This document shows, in pieces, positions 47,651 to 60,800 of a stretch of 64,000 bases of DNA; position 1 is the stretch's first letter, and each line of letters opens with the position of its first letter. The position numbers were made by a program, and so were the translations under genes. The DNA is from Aquilaria yunnanensis (Eukaryota; Streptophyta; Magnoliopsida; Malvales; Thymelaeaceae): assembly GCA_039654915.1 (NCBI GenBank), contig CM077594.1, positions 103,988,893 through 104,052,892 on the forward strand, given 5' to 3'. A model generated the notes under the pieces. It was given only the letters and a program-made list of their open reading frames with translations. It had not been told where the DNA came from and ran no database searches.

Positions 47651-48323
47651 GGTTGTGGTTGGACTTATATATTCTCCTTTCCTTTCGATTTCTTTTAAGT
47701 GATTTGGACCCGGCCCCCGTTTCATTTCATGGCTTAGCTTCTTGTTTTTATTGCCAACCCATGGTGAGGCAGCTGCTGTAATTAGTCCTTTTCATTGCTT
47801 TGCTGTGTTTCCTCATTTTCTTTCCCCAGGCCCTTTTCCTTGATTTGACCGTTTCTGTTCTAATCTCCTCAATTTGTTTGCCCACCATACGGGGTTCATT
47901 CTCTTTTTGTTCATTCAATGTGTGGAATGTGGGTGGTTTTGATTCTCTGAGATTTCCAATCTGTCCCTGTCAAATGAAGCTGAGCTTCTTGCCGATCTTG
48001 CTGCTTTGCTTCTCCGGGAATACAGGTCTGCATATTGAAATTCTTCTCTTCCCCTTCTGTCTCTGCATTCAGCTTTTGGTGCTCTATGATTGGATAAGTT
48101 GCACTCTGAGGAATTCTTTAGTTTCTTTGACTAATTGCATGCATTGGATTGGCATTGATCAGAATATCATAATGTTGATCTTATCTAATATCAATGCATT
48201 TGAGGTCACTTGTCATCCAATCTACTTGTTTCTCTGTTGTGTCCTCTCATCTGGAAAGTTCTCGAATTTGAGAGAAATTCGGAGTCTTCTATATTATCTG
48301 GACTTGTTGGCAGCCTAAATTCA

Positions 48324-48344
48324 CCCCCCCCCCCCCCCCCCCCC
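48324..48344 (+). repeat. Poly-C run of about 21
   Basis: An uninterrupted C run in the presumed leader intron of the kinase gene. The exact length is uncertain because such runs are often misread. Confidence 0.9.
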
Positions 48345-48585
48345 TTTAATTATAGTTCTCTATAAATGGATCATCTGTTTGTGGGTTTTGCAACCTATGG
48401 AAGCCTTTTTTTTTTTTCTTTTTTTTCTCTTTTATAAAAAGTTACTTTTAAAAGTTTAAGAATTAAGCTCATTACTTGCAGACATTAATATGCTTTGCTG
48501 GTTGTGTTTTTAATTCAGGGTCAATGCATAATAGCTTGAACTCAAGTAGTTGTTTGTTGCACAGCTGAAGTGGTTTCTGTATCAA

Positions 48586-50798
48586 ATGTCAAGGACTCTT
48601 GCGGCTTTATTAGGAGGTGTTGCAGGAGCCATGGCATTGGTGGGAATAGTTGGCTTGTTTATATGGTTTTGCTTATACCGCAAACACATTGTTTCAAGGA
48701 CTTCTGAGACAGGATCTTCTGATCAATCTGTTCAGGGTAAATGACATGTCATATGTGTCTCTAATCAGCTTTCTTTTGAAGATAAGAAACTGAATGCCAC
48801 ATTGTATTGATTATTCATTTGCGTTGAAATTTTATGGACGTAAGTAGGGAGAGCTCATGGGGTTGAGTTATTGGTAAGGGAAGCTAAGCGTTTTGAGATG
48901 GAGGAATTATCATTGGCCACCAAAAATTTTAGTGACAGAAACCTGATTGGAGAAGGAAAATTTGGTGAGGTGTACAAGGGTTTGCTTCAGGATGGGATGC
49001 TGGTTGCGATCAAGAGGCGAGCTGGAGCTCCGAGTCAGGAATTTGTGGATGAGGTAAATATCTCCCTGCAGAATTGTATCTTTCTAAGTTCAGAACACGA
49101 TAAAGGATATTATAACCCTCGTGAGTGGAGAATTACCATCTATTGTCGGTCTAGCTTCTTGTTGCTGCATTCTCTATTCAATGAGATACTTCCGTATGGA
49201 GCTATCAAAGTTGTTGCATCATTTACCTTTCTTTTAATATGATTTACTTTACTCAGGCTCGCTACCTTTCATCTATTCATCATCGGAATCTTGTCACTCT
49301 TTTGGGCTATTGTCAGGAAAACAATCAACAATTTCTCATATATGAATACATACCAAACGGCAGTGTTTCCATACACTTGTACGGTAACTCTCTATCCAGT
49401 AATAGTCTTCTGCATTATTCCCACCAGATTTTTACACTCCATATACAGCTGTTATAAGCCTGTAAGCTCGAATTTCATAAGGTTTAGGGAGTGTACAGGA
49501 TTCTAAAATCCAAGTGATTAAGGGAAGTTTTCATTTACAAGTTGCGACTAAAGTTAAATATCCTTGTGTATCTGCAGGTTCTGGTCAAGTTGCGGCTCAG
49601 AAGCTAGAGTTCAAGCAACGACTGCCAATAGCTTTAGGGGCAGCTAAAGGTGATCCTCTGCAAAATCAGTGAGCATTTGTGGCTTTCCTGGTATTGGTTT
49701 TTCTTTTCTTTAGATAGGATATCACCAATATCTCCCCTGCAGAATTATTCTGTAAGCTTCTGCAACTGTCCAAATCTTAAGAGAAACACATCCTCTTAGA
49801 TGTCAGAGAAGTTCTGAAATGTTGCTTTCTGAGTTATATGACCTCAGTTATCTTTTCTATATGCAGGGTTAGCTCATATTCACTCCTTAAGTCCTCGGTT
49901 GATACATAAAGATTTTAAGACGGCCAATGTCCTTGTTGATGAGAATTTCATAGCTAAGGTTGCTGATGCTGGGCTTCGTAACTTTTTGGGCAGAATCGAT
50001 GTTGCCGGGCCATCTTCTCAGTTGACCGCAGATGAGATATTCCTTGCGCCTGAGTAAATATGCTTTCACCGCACTTTCATACTTCTGCTCATGCACTTTC
50101 TTCTGGATGACATTTGACTGTATGCCATTCACTTGAGCAGAGTGCGGGAGTTTAGACGTTTCTCTGAAAAGAGTGATGTATATAGTTTTGGGGTGTTTCT
50201 TTTGGAGCTGGTGAGTGGGCGGGAAGCATTGGATCCACCATCTTCAGACTCCACTCAGAACCTTGTTGAGTGGGTATGTCATTGCTGTGCGTTGCTCTTG
50301 ATTTGAATATGTTTAAAATATATGCTTCTATTATCAACTGGCGTATGACCTTGCTGGCGGCTATAATTGCTTTGCTAGAGGTGCAAGCAAGACATGATCA
50401 GTTCAGAGTCATCACTGAACTATATATTTTAGCCCTTGTACATGCAGATAGAAGGTTTATGTTGCCTCCTACTAAGCTGAAACTGAAATATGCCCTTTTC
50501 TTGTGCTTTATTATCTTTTTTTATTTTCCTGAAGGTTCAACATATAGAACAATACAGTAACATTGTCACCATCATTGACCAGAGGTTGGGCAATAGCTTC
50601 ACTACTGAGGGTATGGAGGATTATATTAAGTTAATGTTCCGATGTTTGGATACTTCGAGTGAGAGAAGACCTGCCATGAGTTATGTGGTAATGGAACTCG
50701 ACCGGATACTTGAAAAGGAGATAAACTTGACAACAATCATGGGGGAGGTGACCCCCATTGTGACACTGGGAAGCCAGCTATTTAGAGCAACTAAATAA
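48586..50798 (+). CDS. Membrane-anchored receptor-like Ser/Thr kinase, complete, 7 exons, 379 residues
   Basis: Exons: 48586-48736, 48848-49053, 49257-49383, 49578-49649, 49867-50053, 50141-50273, 50535-50798. All introns are GT-AG and every phase closes. Residues 5-31 are one hydrophobic membrane span with no ectodomain before it. The kinase domain has the glycine loop GEGKFGEV (85-92), VAIK Lys106, a catalytic loop HKDFKTAN (Asp201, Asn206), a metal motif DAG instead of DFG (219-221), APE (246-248) and [15 protein letters not shown]. It probably phosphorylates Ser/Thr at the plasma membrane. HKD for HRD marks it as a non-RD-like kinase, and DAG may lower activity. The ATG at 48586 was chosen because the coding exon opens at 48565 and [11 protein letters not shown] fits a start before the span. 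The exact subfamily is not certain. Confidence 0.88.
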
Positions 50799-51369
50799 AA
50801 GAAAGTTTGGTTTTTGTCTACAGATTGAGCATTATTGTTGTGAAGTATAAAATCTTCCCTTCTTTTTCCTGAAAAGTATCAAAGAGGAGATACAGCTGTT
50901 TGTTAAGTGTATAAAGAACAGCTGTTTTATTGTTTATGTCTGCCATTCTTTCCATTGTTGAAGTATGAGAAATCCTGTTGTAAACCATTATTTTGCTGTC
51001 AATATGAAAATTGCTTGGTTTGATTTATATTTAACCTTCCCACTTCAGGAGATTTCTTTTCACAAGTTTGAGTTTCTGGCAACATCTTCCACTTCTGCTG
51101 CCTCAACATCTTGTCGACACAAATTCCAAAAATAGCTTATTTTTCACAGCAAAGAAGAATTTTCCACTTCTGGTTCAGGGAAAAGGTAAAAGTTATCGAG
51201 TACTACTTATTTTTTACCTTACAGATGAAACTTCATAAACATACAAGGAAACAGATATTCACTCCTAATGTTATCTGGGTTCAAATTGCTATGCCTATTA
51301 CATTTTAAGAAAGGAGAGAAAAAGCTGTAATCTAATTTTTACAGGTTGAATTCTGAAATCTCATTTGCC
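50799..51369. other. Tail-to-tail spacer between the kinase gene and a DUF3754 gene
   Basis: About 570 bp holding the 3' UTRs of two convergent genes. No separate gene was seen. Confidence 0.6.
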
Positions 51370-54300
51370 CTACAGTCTAGCTCCCTCTGTGGAAGATTGC
51401 TCACTTCCTTTAACCTTGAGGACAACCTCCTCTGTGGTGGTGCCAATAATATTGTTTGCCTTCGTCAAGTCTACACACTTGTATTTTCCCATAGAATCCT
51501 ACAAAATTAGTGCAGAATTTGACTGCAACCTGGTAAATGGACTAGACAGTTGCTTGTCGTAACACCACAAGTGGGCATTCTAGATCAGGGTGGGGAAATG
51601 AGATTTACCTTTGAAACAATTCCTAACTTCTCTAACTTCTGGACAGCATCATCAACATCAAAATTACAGTTCTTGTCGTAATTTTCTTTGATAAGACTTT
51701 CAGACAGCCTATCAAGATCCTCCTGTTAGGCATCAGCAACAGCCGGTGATTAACACTTCAAAGTAGAAAGAGAGAGGATGAGGAAAGATCATAAACCTTG
51801 CTAAGGATCTCTTTGTGTTTCATCAACACAAAGAACGAAACAATCACCTCCTTAACCTGCACATTCAGATCATGTTGGTTGTAAGAAGTTCAATGGATTT
51901 CCTAAGACAATTGATATCATCATCAGCTGTAGGGAATTGTGTGCTGTTCTTATGGATCTTTAAAGAATGAGAAAAGGCCAATATTTCTGTTCCTATTCCA
52001 TGTCTTAACAATTCTTAAATCTGAATGATGAAACATAATTTGCACTTTCAGAGTTGAGACTCACTTCCTGTTGAATCACTTCATCACACAAGTGAAGCAG
52101 AGTGCCCCTTCCACTATCCATTTGTTTATCATATACGGACTTCGTGATTAGGCTCTGATAGTTGGCCAGGTTGTTCTGAAACCTACATGCAATATAAGCA
52201 AAACCAAATCAGCACATATGGGGGAAACTAGTTATCATTGGCCACCTGAAGTGGCATTTACTTGTAGAAATAGCTACCAAGCACAGAGATTTCTTTTGGA
52301 AACAAACTTAAAACGCCACTAATTAATGCTGCCACCAATTTTCCACTCAAATTTAGAAACATTTTAGGTCAAGTAATTGATAATCATTTTCATCATCATC
52401 ATGTTGCACCTTAATCCTAACTATGTTGTTGGTGGCATGAAGTTCATAATGTCAAGTAACTATCAGAAGTGATATCTCAGGAACACCTCAAATGACTCCA
52501 TTTGAGCCCGTGGATGTCTAGTCAAAATATGCTTCCACTGATACATTTTTACTGAAACATTTTACTGTTGTTTTCATAATAACACCAACTTTTACAAAAA
52601 TCAAGAAGAAGATGAAGAAGATACTTAACGCTAAATATGTTTTAACACAGTAACCAACCACTGCAGTCAGAATACCAAAGATGACCTTGATATTAGCTTT
52701 TGCCACGCTGAGCGAACTAATTACAGTAACCTGTAAAAGAGGCAAAAGACTGGTCATCATGGAAAAAAATCTTACTGCTAAAGTTTTTAGTGGCAGTCTG
52801 TCATAACTGACCAGTCCAATTGCAGCAGAAACAAGGAACACAGCCCAGTCCTTATGAGTTAACCCTGGATTTTTCTTCTCAGGCTGTTAAAAAGAAGTTG
52901 CAGCATCTCATTACTTTGCTCACTAATGATAGAAGAGAGAGTGGGTTAGAGACACAAAAGCTCACTAGTACTATCTCCATATCTGCCATTGGGATGTTCT
53001 TGAAATGCTTCAAGTATATATTCCTCTCCTTCTCTTTCTTGCTAGCAACCCGCCTGCAGACTGAAATAATGTTATGTTCTTTAAAAAAGAAAAAGATACT
53101 GATACATATTAAAATGGAAAATCCAATTAAAGATCGACATTTGATTAAGTCCAAATGATCATGGAAAGGAACCAAAAAAAATTGACAAGTTTATATTTCG
53201 TATATTCTACCAAACAAATTACATGGCTTGGCAACTGTTGATGAAGATGAAATTCTCTCACATTTGAAAAAAAGCCAATACCTGTAAACAACAATCATTC
53301 TCTCAAAAGTAGGCTCCTGGATTGTGATTTGGCTCAGCAGATTGTGAATACTGGGTAGGCATAAAAAAGCAAATATTAAAACAATGAACAGAACACAGCA
53401 ATTTATCAATAATTAAACGTACAGAGAAATGTCACATTCCAAATACTCCAGAGATTATGTTTAAATAAACATGCAATCATTGCAATACCAATGAATAGAA
53501 CCTTCCATGCATGAACAAGCAGCGAGAGGTAAAATAATTGGTGACAATGTCTTTATAGGATTGTATGACCTGAGATAAAATTATATAGCTAATTGATCCA
53601 TTCTAAATTCATAGGCTAAAACTTTAATATCTTATTGATAAAGAGCTAAAGTAGCTCCAAAAATTATGAAACGTAGGAAACTGTAAAGATGGAGAAGCAT
53701 GGTTTTAAGATAATTGATCAAGCTGCTTCGGTGCTACCACACATGGGAAAGAATCACACCCCATATGACAGGGTACTCATACCATCATGAATCCAACAGG
53801 TAACTCAGGCGTCCTAACTCCTAACCACTAGAAAATGAAAACTACAGGTGTAAGCAATCTCAAATCAATGTGCAGCAAGAACAGAGCTAGTCTTCCTTTC
53901 TTTCAAATATAGAAAGAGCGAAAAAGAGTTATGCTAATACGTGGAAGGACTGCTCATATCTGCTATGACTATAAGCATTTATACCTGGAACTTATGCAAT
54001 CATGGAATTAAATCAACAGAGCTAGTTGCCACCTCAAACCTGAGTGTCATATTCTCGATACGAATACGTTCGACATATAAGCCTTCTTCTTTATTGTCAA
54101 TTTTAAGTTCAACCGGTTCTGCTTGATCTTTTTTCACCTTTTCACGTTTCTTCCTGAAGAAAAGCCATCTTATCCTGCAATCAATAAGGCCCAAGAAGAT
54201 AGGAACAAGATCACAGTTTTGAACTACATGATTTGGCACTTTAGAAACAGAATGGATTCTATTTCACTCAAACTACACAAACTGTTGCAATATTTTAACC

Positions 54301-56946
54301 AAACTTTATTGAGATCAATGTATCATTTCTATGGCTAAAACAAAATGGCAAAGAAGTTAAGGAGCTGGTAATCAAGTAATAGACAAGATCTCCGGATGCC
54401 AGTATAATAGCAATTCTTTTACCTATCGGAGGTGTTTATATACATGAAAGAAAACAAATTAGTACTAGGCAATGAGAATATCAATAGTTCAGATGAGTTC
54501 TAACCCAGTTATTTTCAGGAAGCTTCTCCACAAACGTGCAATTATTGTGTCTAACTTTGTTTGGACAAAGTAAGCAGTCATACGATCAATTCCAAAACCT
54601 CGGCGGAAGATAATGAACTGAAAAAAGAACAGAGCATGGCTATTAACTAGAATCTATGGCATTAAAAAGATGAAAACAAGAGAAAAAAATTATAGCAGTT
54701 TGTAATCTCATCATTTGTTGTAACAGAAGCAGTCGCCACCGGTACTTCTGACTCTGAAATTAAAACAATCATCGAATTTTCAGAGTTTCAGATTCTGTTC
54801 CATGAATTTATTAACTTGATTATTATGATGAACCCAGGAAGAGAAGACTTCAATCCTAGGTTGTAAGTGTAGGACAGCAGATAGACCTTCTAGTCATAGG
54901 CAAGGAAAGAAGGGTATGTAAGAACATAGGTAGAAAATAAATAACCCAAAGATGGCAAGCAAAATCTTCCAAGACAATTGATTCACACATAAGTCACACT
55001 TGGAGTTTCAATCAGCTTGCTTATCCTATGCTCTTGATTAAAAGAAATACCTTGTCAGAAAAGTAGGGGAGGTTCTCACGAGGATTCTTTGAAAAATAGA
55101 TTGTTAAAAGCTTCTTGTCAAGCTACATTCAAAAAGGGGTGGGGTGGTTAGCAGATGTGATCAAATTAAGCGCCCCAACAAACAAGGAAATATGTCACTG
55201 TAGTATTTGTGTTGCATATATTGATTAATGAACTTCCAAGTCAATTCACAAATAACCTGAGCCCACAAAAAAATACACCTTTAAATAGTGATTACACTGA
55301 AAAAAACAACTCACAGTCACAGACCTTCGTTTCATCAAGAACTATTGGAAGATTCAGACGATATTGTGCAGAAGCAGCAATATCAATCTCATCATTACTT
55401 GTTATCTTAAAATTGCTCTTCTCCATAACCTGCATAAGCGTGAAAGAAGTAGGTAACTCCACATTTGAGAAGGGGAAGCGGAAATTGGGGAAAATGAAAA
55501 TTATCATTTGAGGGGAGAACAGGGTAAAAAACATCTCCTCAATTGCAGAAAATATACTCCCTCTTGAGGTGACAAAGTCATTTGTTGCTGGTGAGTAGTG
55601 AGATTACAAAAACATAAGGAATGTTGAATACACACAGTAATGAGAAACAAAATTAATTGAAACATTAGAGCCTGCTTTACAGAACATGTCAGCTTTTCCA
55701 TACAAAAGGAGTCATATCCTAGTGAATGGGAGCAACTTTACGATTGATGGAATATTTTCCAAGATTAGTATGCTTTACCAGTCGTAAAATGATCAAAATG
55801 CCTAAATGCATTCCCTACATGGATTGCAGAATTACAAACCAAAAGAACCAAATTCCATCTTAGCAAGGAACAGAAAGTGGTCAGAGAGGCCACCTTAAGC
55901 AAGCCTGTCAAGAACTTCTGCTCAAGAACGTCTATCTCCTCAAGAGACAGATTATGTTCATCCAACTTCTGACCACCATGACCTGGTTCAAATAGGGAAT
56001 ACAATTGCTGCAAGCGATATGTTCAGATGGAGATTAGAATGCAAGATAGAAAGATACTTAACACCCCAGTTTACCGGAACCTTAAAAATAAGGAATCAAA
56101 GAGTAATTAATCTAATTGGTACTATCAGTAAAAAAGATCTATTTAACTTTGCCAATTAAGTGATCCAATACCATTAGATCCTCAAATTGTAAATGATACC
56201 AAGCTCGAATAGTGTATTCAACTCTTCTGCAAAACTTCAAAAACTCGTCACGCTCTGCTTTGTCTTCTGTGGAGGGGGACAATGCTTGTGTCAGTCGAAC
56301 TTCTTAGTCAGTTATTCAAATGTTTACTTATTCTTTTGCATGAATGACAACGTCCATGAAACTTTTAATAGTTAACTGATCTTATGAACTTCAAAACACC
56401 GACCTCAAGTTAGTTAAGATGAAGATAATTATAAAATGGAAGTACCAACAAAAAGAGTCTGTAGACTCGGTACTCATATTTCATCATCTCCTCGTCGCAT
56501 CCGCTAATTATAAATTTATGTTTGACACAAACCATACCCGGCGGCGAAATGGTCGTTCGAAACTCAGGCACTTTCAACGTTTTCAGCATCATTGATGCCC
56601 AGGTTCCCACCCCCCAGTTTTCTCACATTCTGATTTTTGCATCTAAAAAGACATCCTTTTGCTAATACACGCACCGCAAAATATTTGACTTCCAGTGCAA
56701 GTCGTGGTTACAACAGGCACAAAAACCCAATTATTTGTAAGTGACAGAAAATAAGAAATTTAGCAGAAAACTCGAAGAACAAATACCAGATAACACATAA
56801 TATTGAATTTCCACTGAGGGTCAAAAATAAAAATTGTCTGTGGAGTTACCGATGAGTTCCGCCAAGGTATTAATAAGCCTCCTTTTGAAAATGGGTATGA
56901 CCGATTCCCTCTCCAAGCGGATAATATCTTTCTTCTTCTTCCCCAT
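51370..56946 (-). CDS. DUF3754 membrane protein, downstream paralogue, 15 exons, 493 residues
   Basis: Exons in reading order: 56946-56850, 56266-56172, 56007-55894, 55429-55325, 55122-55051, 54617-54505, 54174-54040, 53350-53282, 53053-52966, 52883-52812, 52730-52630, 52182-52065, 51856-51797, 51722-51609, 51498-51370 (TAG). All splice sites are GT-AG and in phase. DUF3754 proteins are known in plants and in animal TMEM143; their function is not established. Seen here: [12 protein letters not shown] (162-173), [27 protein letters not shown], then PEKKNPGLT leading into hydrophobic segments around 308-326 and 333-353, and [18 protein letters not shown]. The core reads RMTAYFV where the upstream copy has RTTDYFF. 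The [13 protein letters not shown] start aligns with the upstream copy; an in-frame ATG further up (57123) would add an odd basic extension. Confidence 0.88.
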
Positions 56947-57873
56947 TTCTTCTCCAACCCTGTAAAAGTTTTTTTTTTTTCCGTGTTCCTCTCTGCTTTC
57001 ATCTGGTACCAGCCAAAGCAAATTTTCTTTTTTTGGGTTGACAGTTAGACACCGGCGTTCTCGGCGGGCAAGCCAGTCGTCTACACTACAATGGCTCTCT
57101 GCTTTTCCCATTTTTAGCGCCATCGCCAACAACTGTCTGGTAGGTACGGCGACTGGTGAATTGAAGTTGGAGGTGATAAAGGGGAAAAGTGCAATGAAGT
57201 CACCAAATTTAACGACTTAGCGCATTCTGGTCATTATGTGTTAAATATTTCTTATACAGGCTCTAACATTTTGGAAGAGTTCATATTAGTCCTCTTGATT
57301 CATGGTTAATTCAAAATTCGAACATTCTTCGCATATTGTTCTTTGAGACGAACAAGTCGCATCTCATTTGACAATGTGACTATACATAACCATTAATGGA
57401 GTTTAACATGATCCAAAAATACATGAACTTCATTAGCTGAAATGAACTACCAAAATTGTTCGCATTTTGCACAACTATTATTTTGCAACTGATCGAATTA
57501 CACTTACTAGGTCATGATATGTTACTGATACAATAAATTGCAAGAGAAAAGAGGGACAAAAGAAAAGCTGGAAGATTATCTATTAACAGATTGCTGAAGC
57601 TGCAGGAAAGGGATCATGCAGTTGAACATGAGCTGCAAGCATTATGCTACAATCACCTGCATATCACCATTAATCAGACAGGTTGAGAACTAATCCATCA
57701 GATGAGCATTAATCTCAACTACTTAGGTTCGGGTGAGTGAACCCTATATGTTTATTCTACTTGATTGAAGACAAGTTCATTTAAAAAACCTTAAAAGAAA
57801 AAAAAAACAAAGGGTTTCGATTAAAAAACATCACAAGTATGGAAGAAAAGCAGCTCGGCTTACCAAGGGAAGG
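56947..57873. other. Spacer between the two DUF3754 genes
   Basis: Holds the promoter and 5' UTR of the downstream copy (to about 57200) and the 3' UTR of the upstream copy. No other gene is visible. The spacer is under 1 kb, so the pair is closely packed. Confidence 0.5.
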
Positions 57874-60800
57874 TCAAGCCTGAACATTTCCTTCCTGCCT
57901 TGCCTTAAGGACAAGCTCCTCGGTGGTCACACCTATTATCTCATTGGCCCGTTTCAGCCCAACACAATAATACCGTCCAATACTATCCTGAAATAGAACT
58001 CTCTACACTGAGAACAAGAATCAGATTTGTGTAGGTGTTCATGTATATGCTATCTGGTTTGAGCTCACATCTCCAAACATATAAAAGACATCAACAAAAG
58101 AAAAGCACTCGTAAGTTTTCAAGTCCTTTTAGTTTAATTGTAATATTACATTAATCTTTTGAATCTTATAGATGGAGGGAAGAGGGGTATTTACTCGGTT
58201 CATATAACCGTTGGAAGAATGCAATATTCTGTTCTGTTTGATTTGGGTCAAAGTGTAAAACAGAAGGTGAAAACAACAGCAATCAAACTTAGTGTAGTGG
58301 AAAGTCTCACCCGACTAACAATTTTCAACTTCTCTAGCTTTTTAACTGCATCATCCACATCAAAGTTACAGTTTTCCGCAAAAACATCCTTGATTAGTTC
58401 CTCGCAGCGTAGATCAAGGTCCTAATAATGACATTGAACAATGTTAAGCATATGACACAAATGTAGTATCTGGAAACTAGAACTCCTAGAACAAAGAACA
58501 GGTAATGGTACATACTTCCCTAGTAGCTTTTCCCTGCTCCATCAATACAAAGAATGCTACAATTACATCTTTTACCTGCACATCGCAAGTTACTTCTTCT
58601 AAATTTCATCTAAATATCAAAATTATTTATCACATGAAGTTGAGGTTCTCAATCTTCTTTATATATATACCATCTTGAATTCTCCAGATATGCGGGGGGG
58701 CAAAACACTATTCAGAGCAGTCTGCTCTTGCACGTAAGGAGCAAGCTCAATTTCAAAAAGAAAACAGCAAATAGACTCTGGACTTACTTCCTCTTGAATC
58801 ACATCGTCACATAGATGAAGAAGAGTACCCCTTCCACTATCTAGTTGCTTATCATACATGGACTGCGTGATCAAATTCTGGTAAGTGGCCAGGTTTTGTT
58901 CAAACCTAAAGTGCAAAAGAAGAAACAATAGATGTTAGAGTCTTCAAAGATTTCTCTTTTATTTTTATTTTTTTCAGTTCACGGGATGGAAGTTGATGGA
59001 AGAATCCATGAGGACTAAAGCTGCTGACCTGAAACTAGGGGGTAGCATGAAATTAGCTTAATTTGATCATCAAGCCTGGAGGCTCATGCTTATTTATTGA
59101 TTAAAAAAATGTAAAACCAGATCCTAAACTTTGCTTAACTACTTCTAAGTTTTACCTGGTTAACATAGAAAATGAAAACAACCCAAGGAAAATACCTAAC
59201 GCTCTTTAGTTTTACTTATCAAATATACAAATTGTTCATCAGTTATGAGACCACCAATCCAGAATCTTACACCTGATAGTGCACAAGCCATTGCAAAGCA
59301 TATTTGAAAATCAAACATGAAGGAGAAGCACGCACGTGAAGTATGTCTTTGCAATGTAACCAATCACAGTTGACAGGATGGCAAAAATGATATAGAGATC
59401 AGCTTTAGGCATTTCAAGAGAGGTAAACACTGCAAACTGAAAAAGGAAGACATGGTAAGTCCTTTCTTCATGATGGATTGGATTGGATGCCAAACCATGG
59501 AGGAGAAGAACAGATAAGCGGGAAAACATCATCTCTTGACTAACCAAACCAACAACAGCAGAGCCTACAAACTTGACCCAGTCCATTGGTGTCAATCCTG
59601 GATTTTTCTTCTCCGGCTGCAGGAGAATTTGGCATGGAAAGATATGGAGACGCATGGCAAACTTGCTAATTAATCCATTCTAAAAAGATACTTTAAAAAA
59701 AAAATGGAGTGATGAAGATGTAACGACAGACTCACAAGCACGATTTCCATATCAGCCATAGGAATATTTTTGAAATGTTTCACATATATTCCCCGTTCCG
59801 TCTTTTCTTCTGTACTTGCTTTCCTGCAATTAACAGTCATTTCAGATGTCCAAGGGTTGCAATTTCTGGGGCTCTGTCATGAACTAGTTACATTTGCCAT
59901 CGGCCAGTATTTATCATTCCAGAAGAGAGAAGAGAAAACAGAAATTAGTATTGTACGTAAGAATATGGTGCTCCACCAGAAGCCAAATACAAAAGTCTCA
60001 ACTGAAGGCTGAAGCAACTTTCAGTTTCAGAACACTCAACACTCTTCCATTTTATATATGCCTATGTTCAGTCTTGGCTTGGGTCACAATGAATGACAAC
60101 CATAATGGTTTCAGAAGGATAAGCAGCACATCTACATGGGAAGGGAGGATATTCCACAACAACAATTCATGCTTCGGTTGAAACCAGTAAGAATCAAGTT
60201 GTCTATCATGGGAAAGTGCTGAAAAGGAAAAACGAAAAGAAAGAAAGAAGCTGATGACATACCTGTAAACAACAATTATCCTATCAAAGGTAGGCTCTTG
60301 GATGGTGACCTTGTTTATTAGATTTGAAATCCTAGGTTACACAGTGTGAGAGGATATATTTCAGCGGGAAAAATCTTTCGTAAGAAGTTAAATTAAAGTC
60401 ATACATATATGATCATTAACAAGTTTCTAAAGAATGAATTGTGAAGTCAAAGGCATTTCAAGCAAAAGAACTGGATAAAGGAGAGCCGACCAATTTCTTT
60501 TTTCTTTTCTGATACTCAAAAAGTTTAAAACTTTTTAAAAGAGGGGAATGGGAAATATCCAAGGGGTGGTTTTTTGCCTTCTAGGAGGCTTCAACCTTGG
60601 CTCCCAGCCCAGGTCGGTGGAAACCCTATGCCCTTTCAAGTTACCAATGAGGCAAAAAACTTTCAATTCTGTTTAAATTTCAATTTCAGAATCCAATTAA
60701 GTCAATCACAATTAATGGTAGTTATGTTATGTCATTTTGATATATAGATTCTCAACAATTTATACCCTTTGAGTTATCTGATTTCAAAGATACGAGGCAG

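Larger units (their letters stand above)
46881..48585 (+). other. Promoter, 5' UTR and leader introns of the receptor-like kinase gene
   Basis: Pyrimidine-rich sequence with a T run followed by a G run (47611-47650) and a poly-C run (48324-48344). A short frame from 47977 begins MKLSFLPILLLCFSG and looks like a signal peptide, ending in a possible donor at ACAG/GTCTGC (48026). It does not join the kinase frame in phase, so I leave it out of the gene model. An acceptor at CACAG (48564) probably opens the first coding exon. Confidence 0.4.

Noticed and set aside
47800..48318. 172-codon frame upstream of the kinase
   Set aside because: T-rich leader and intron DNA giving Phe/Leu/Cys-rich translation; only a possible signal-peptide start inside was kept as a finding.
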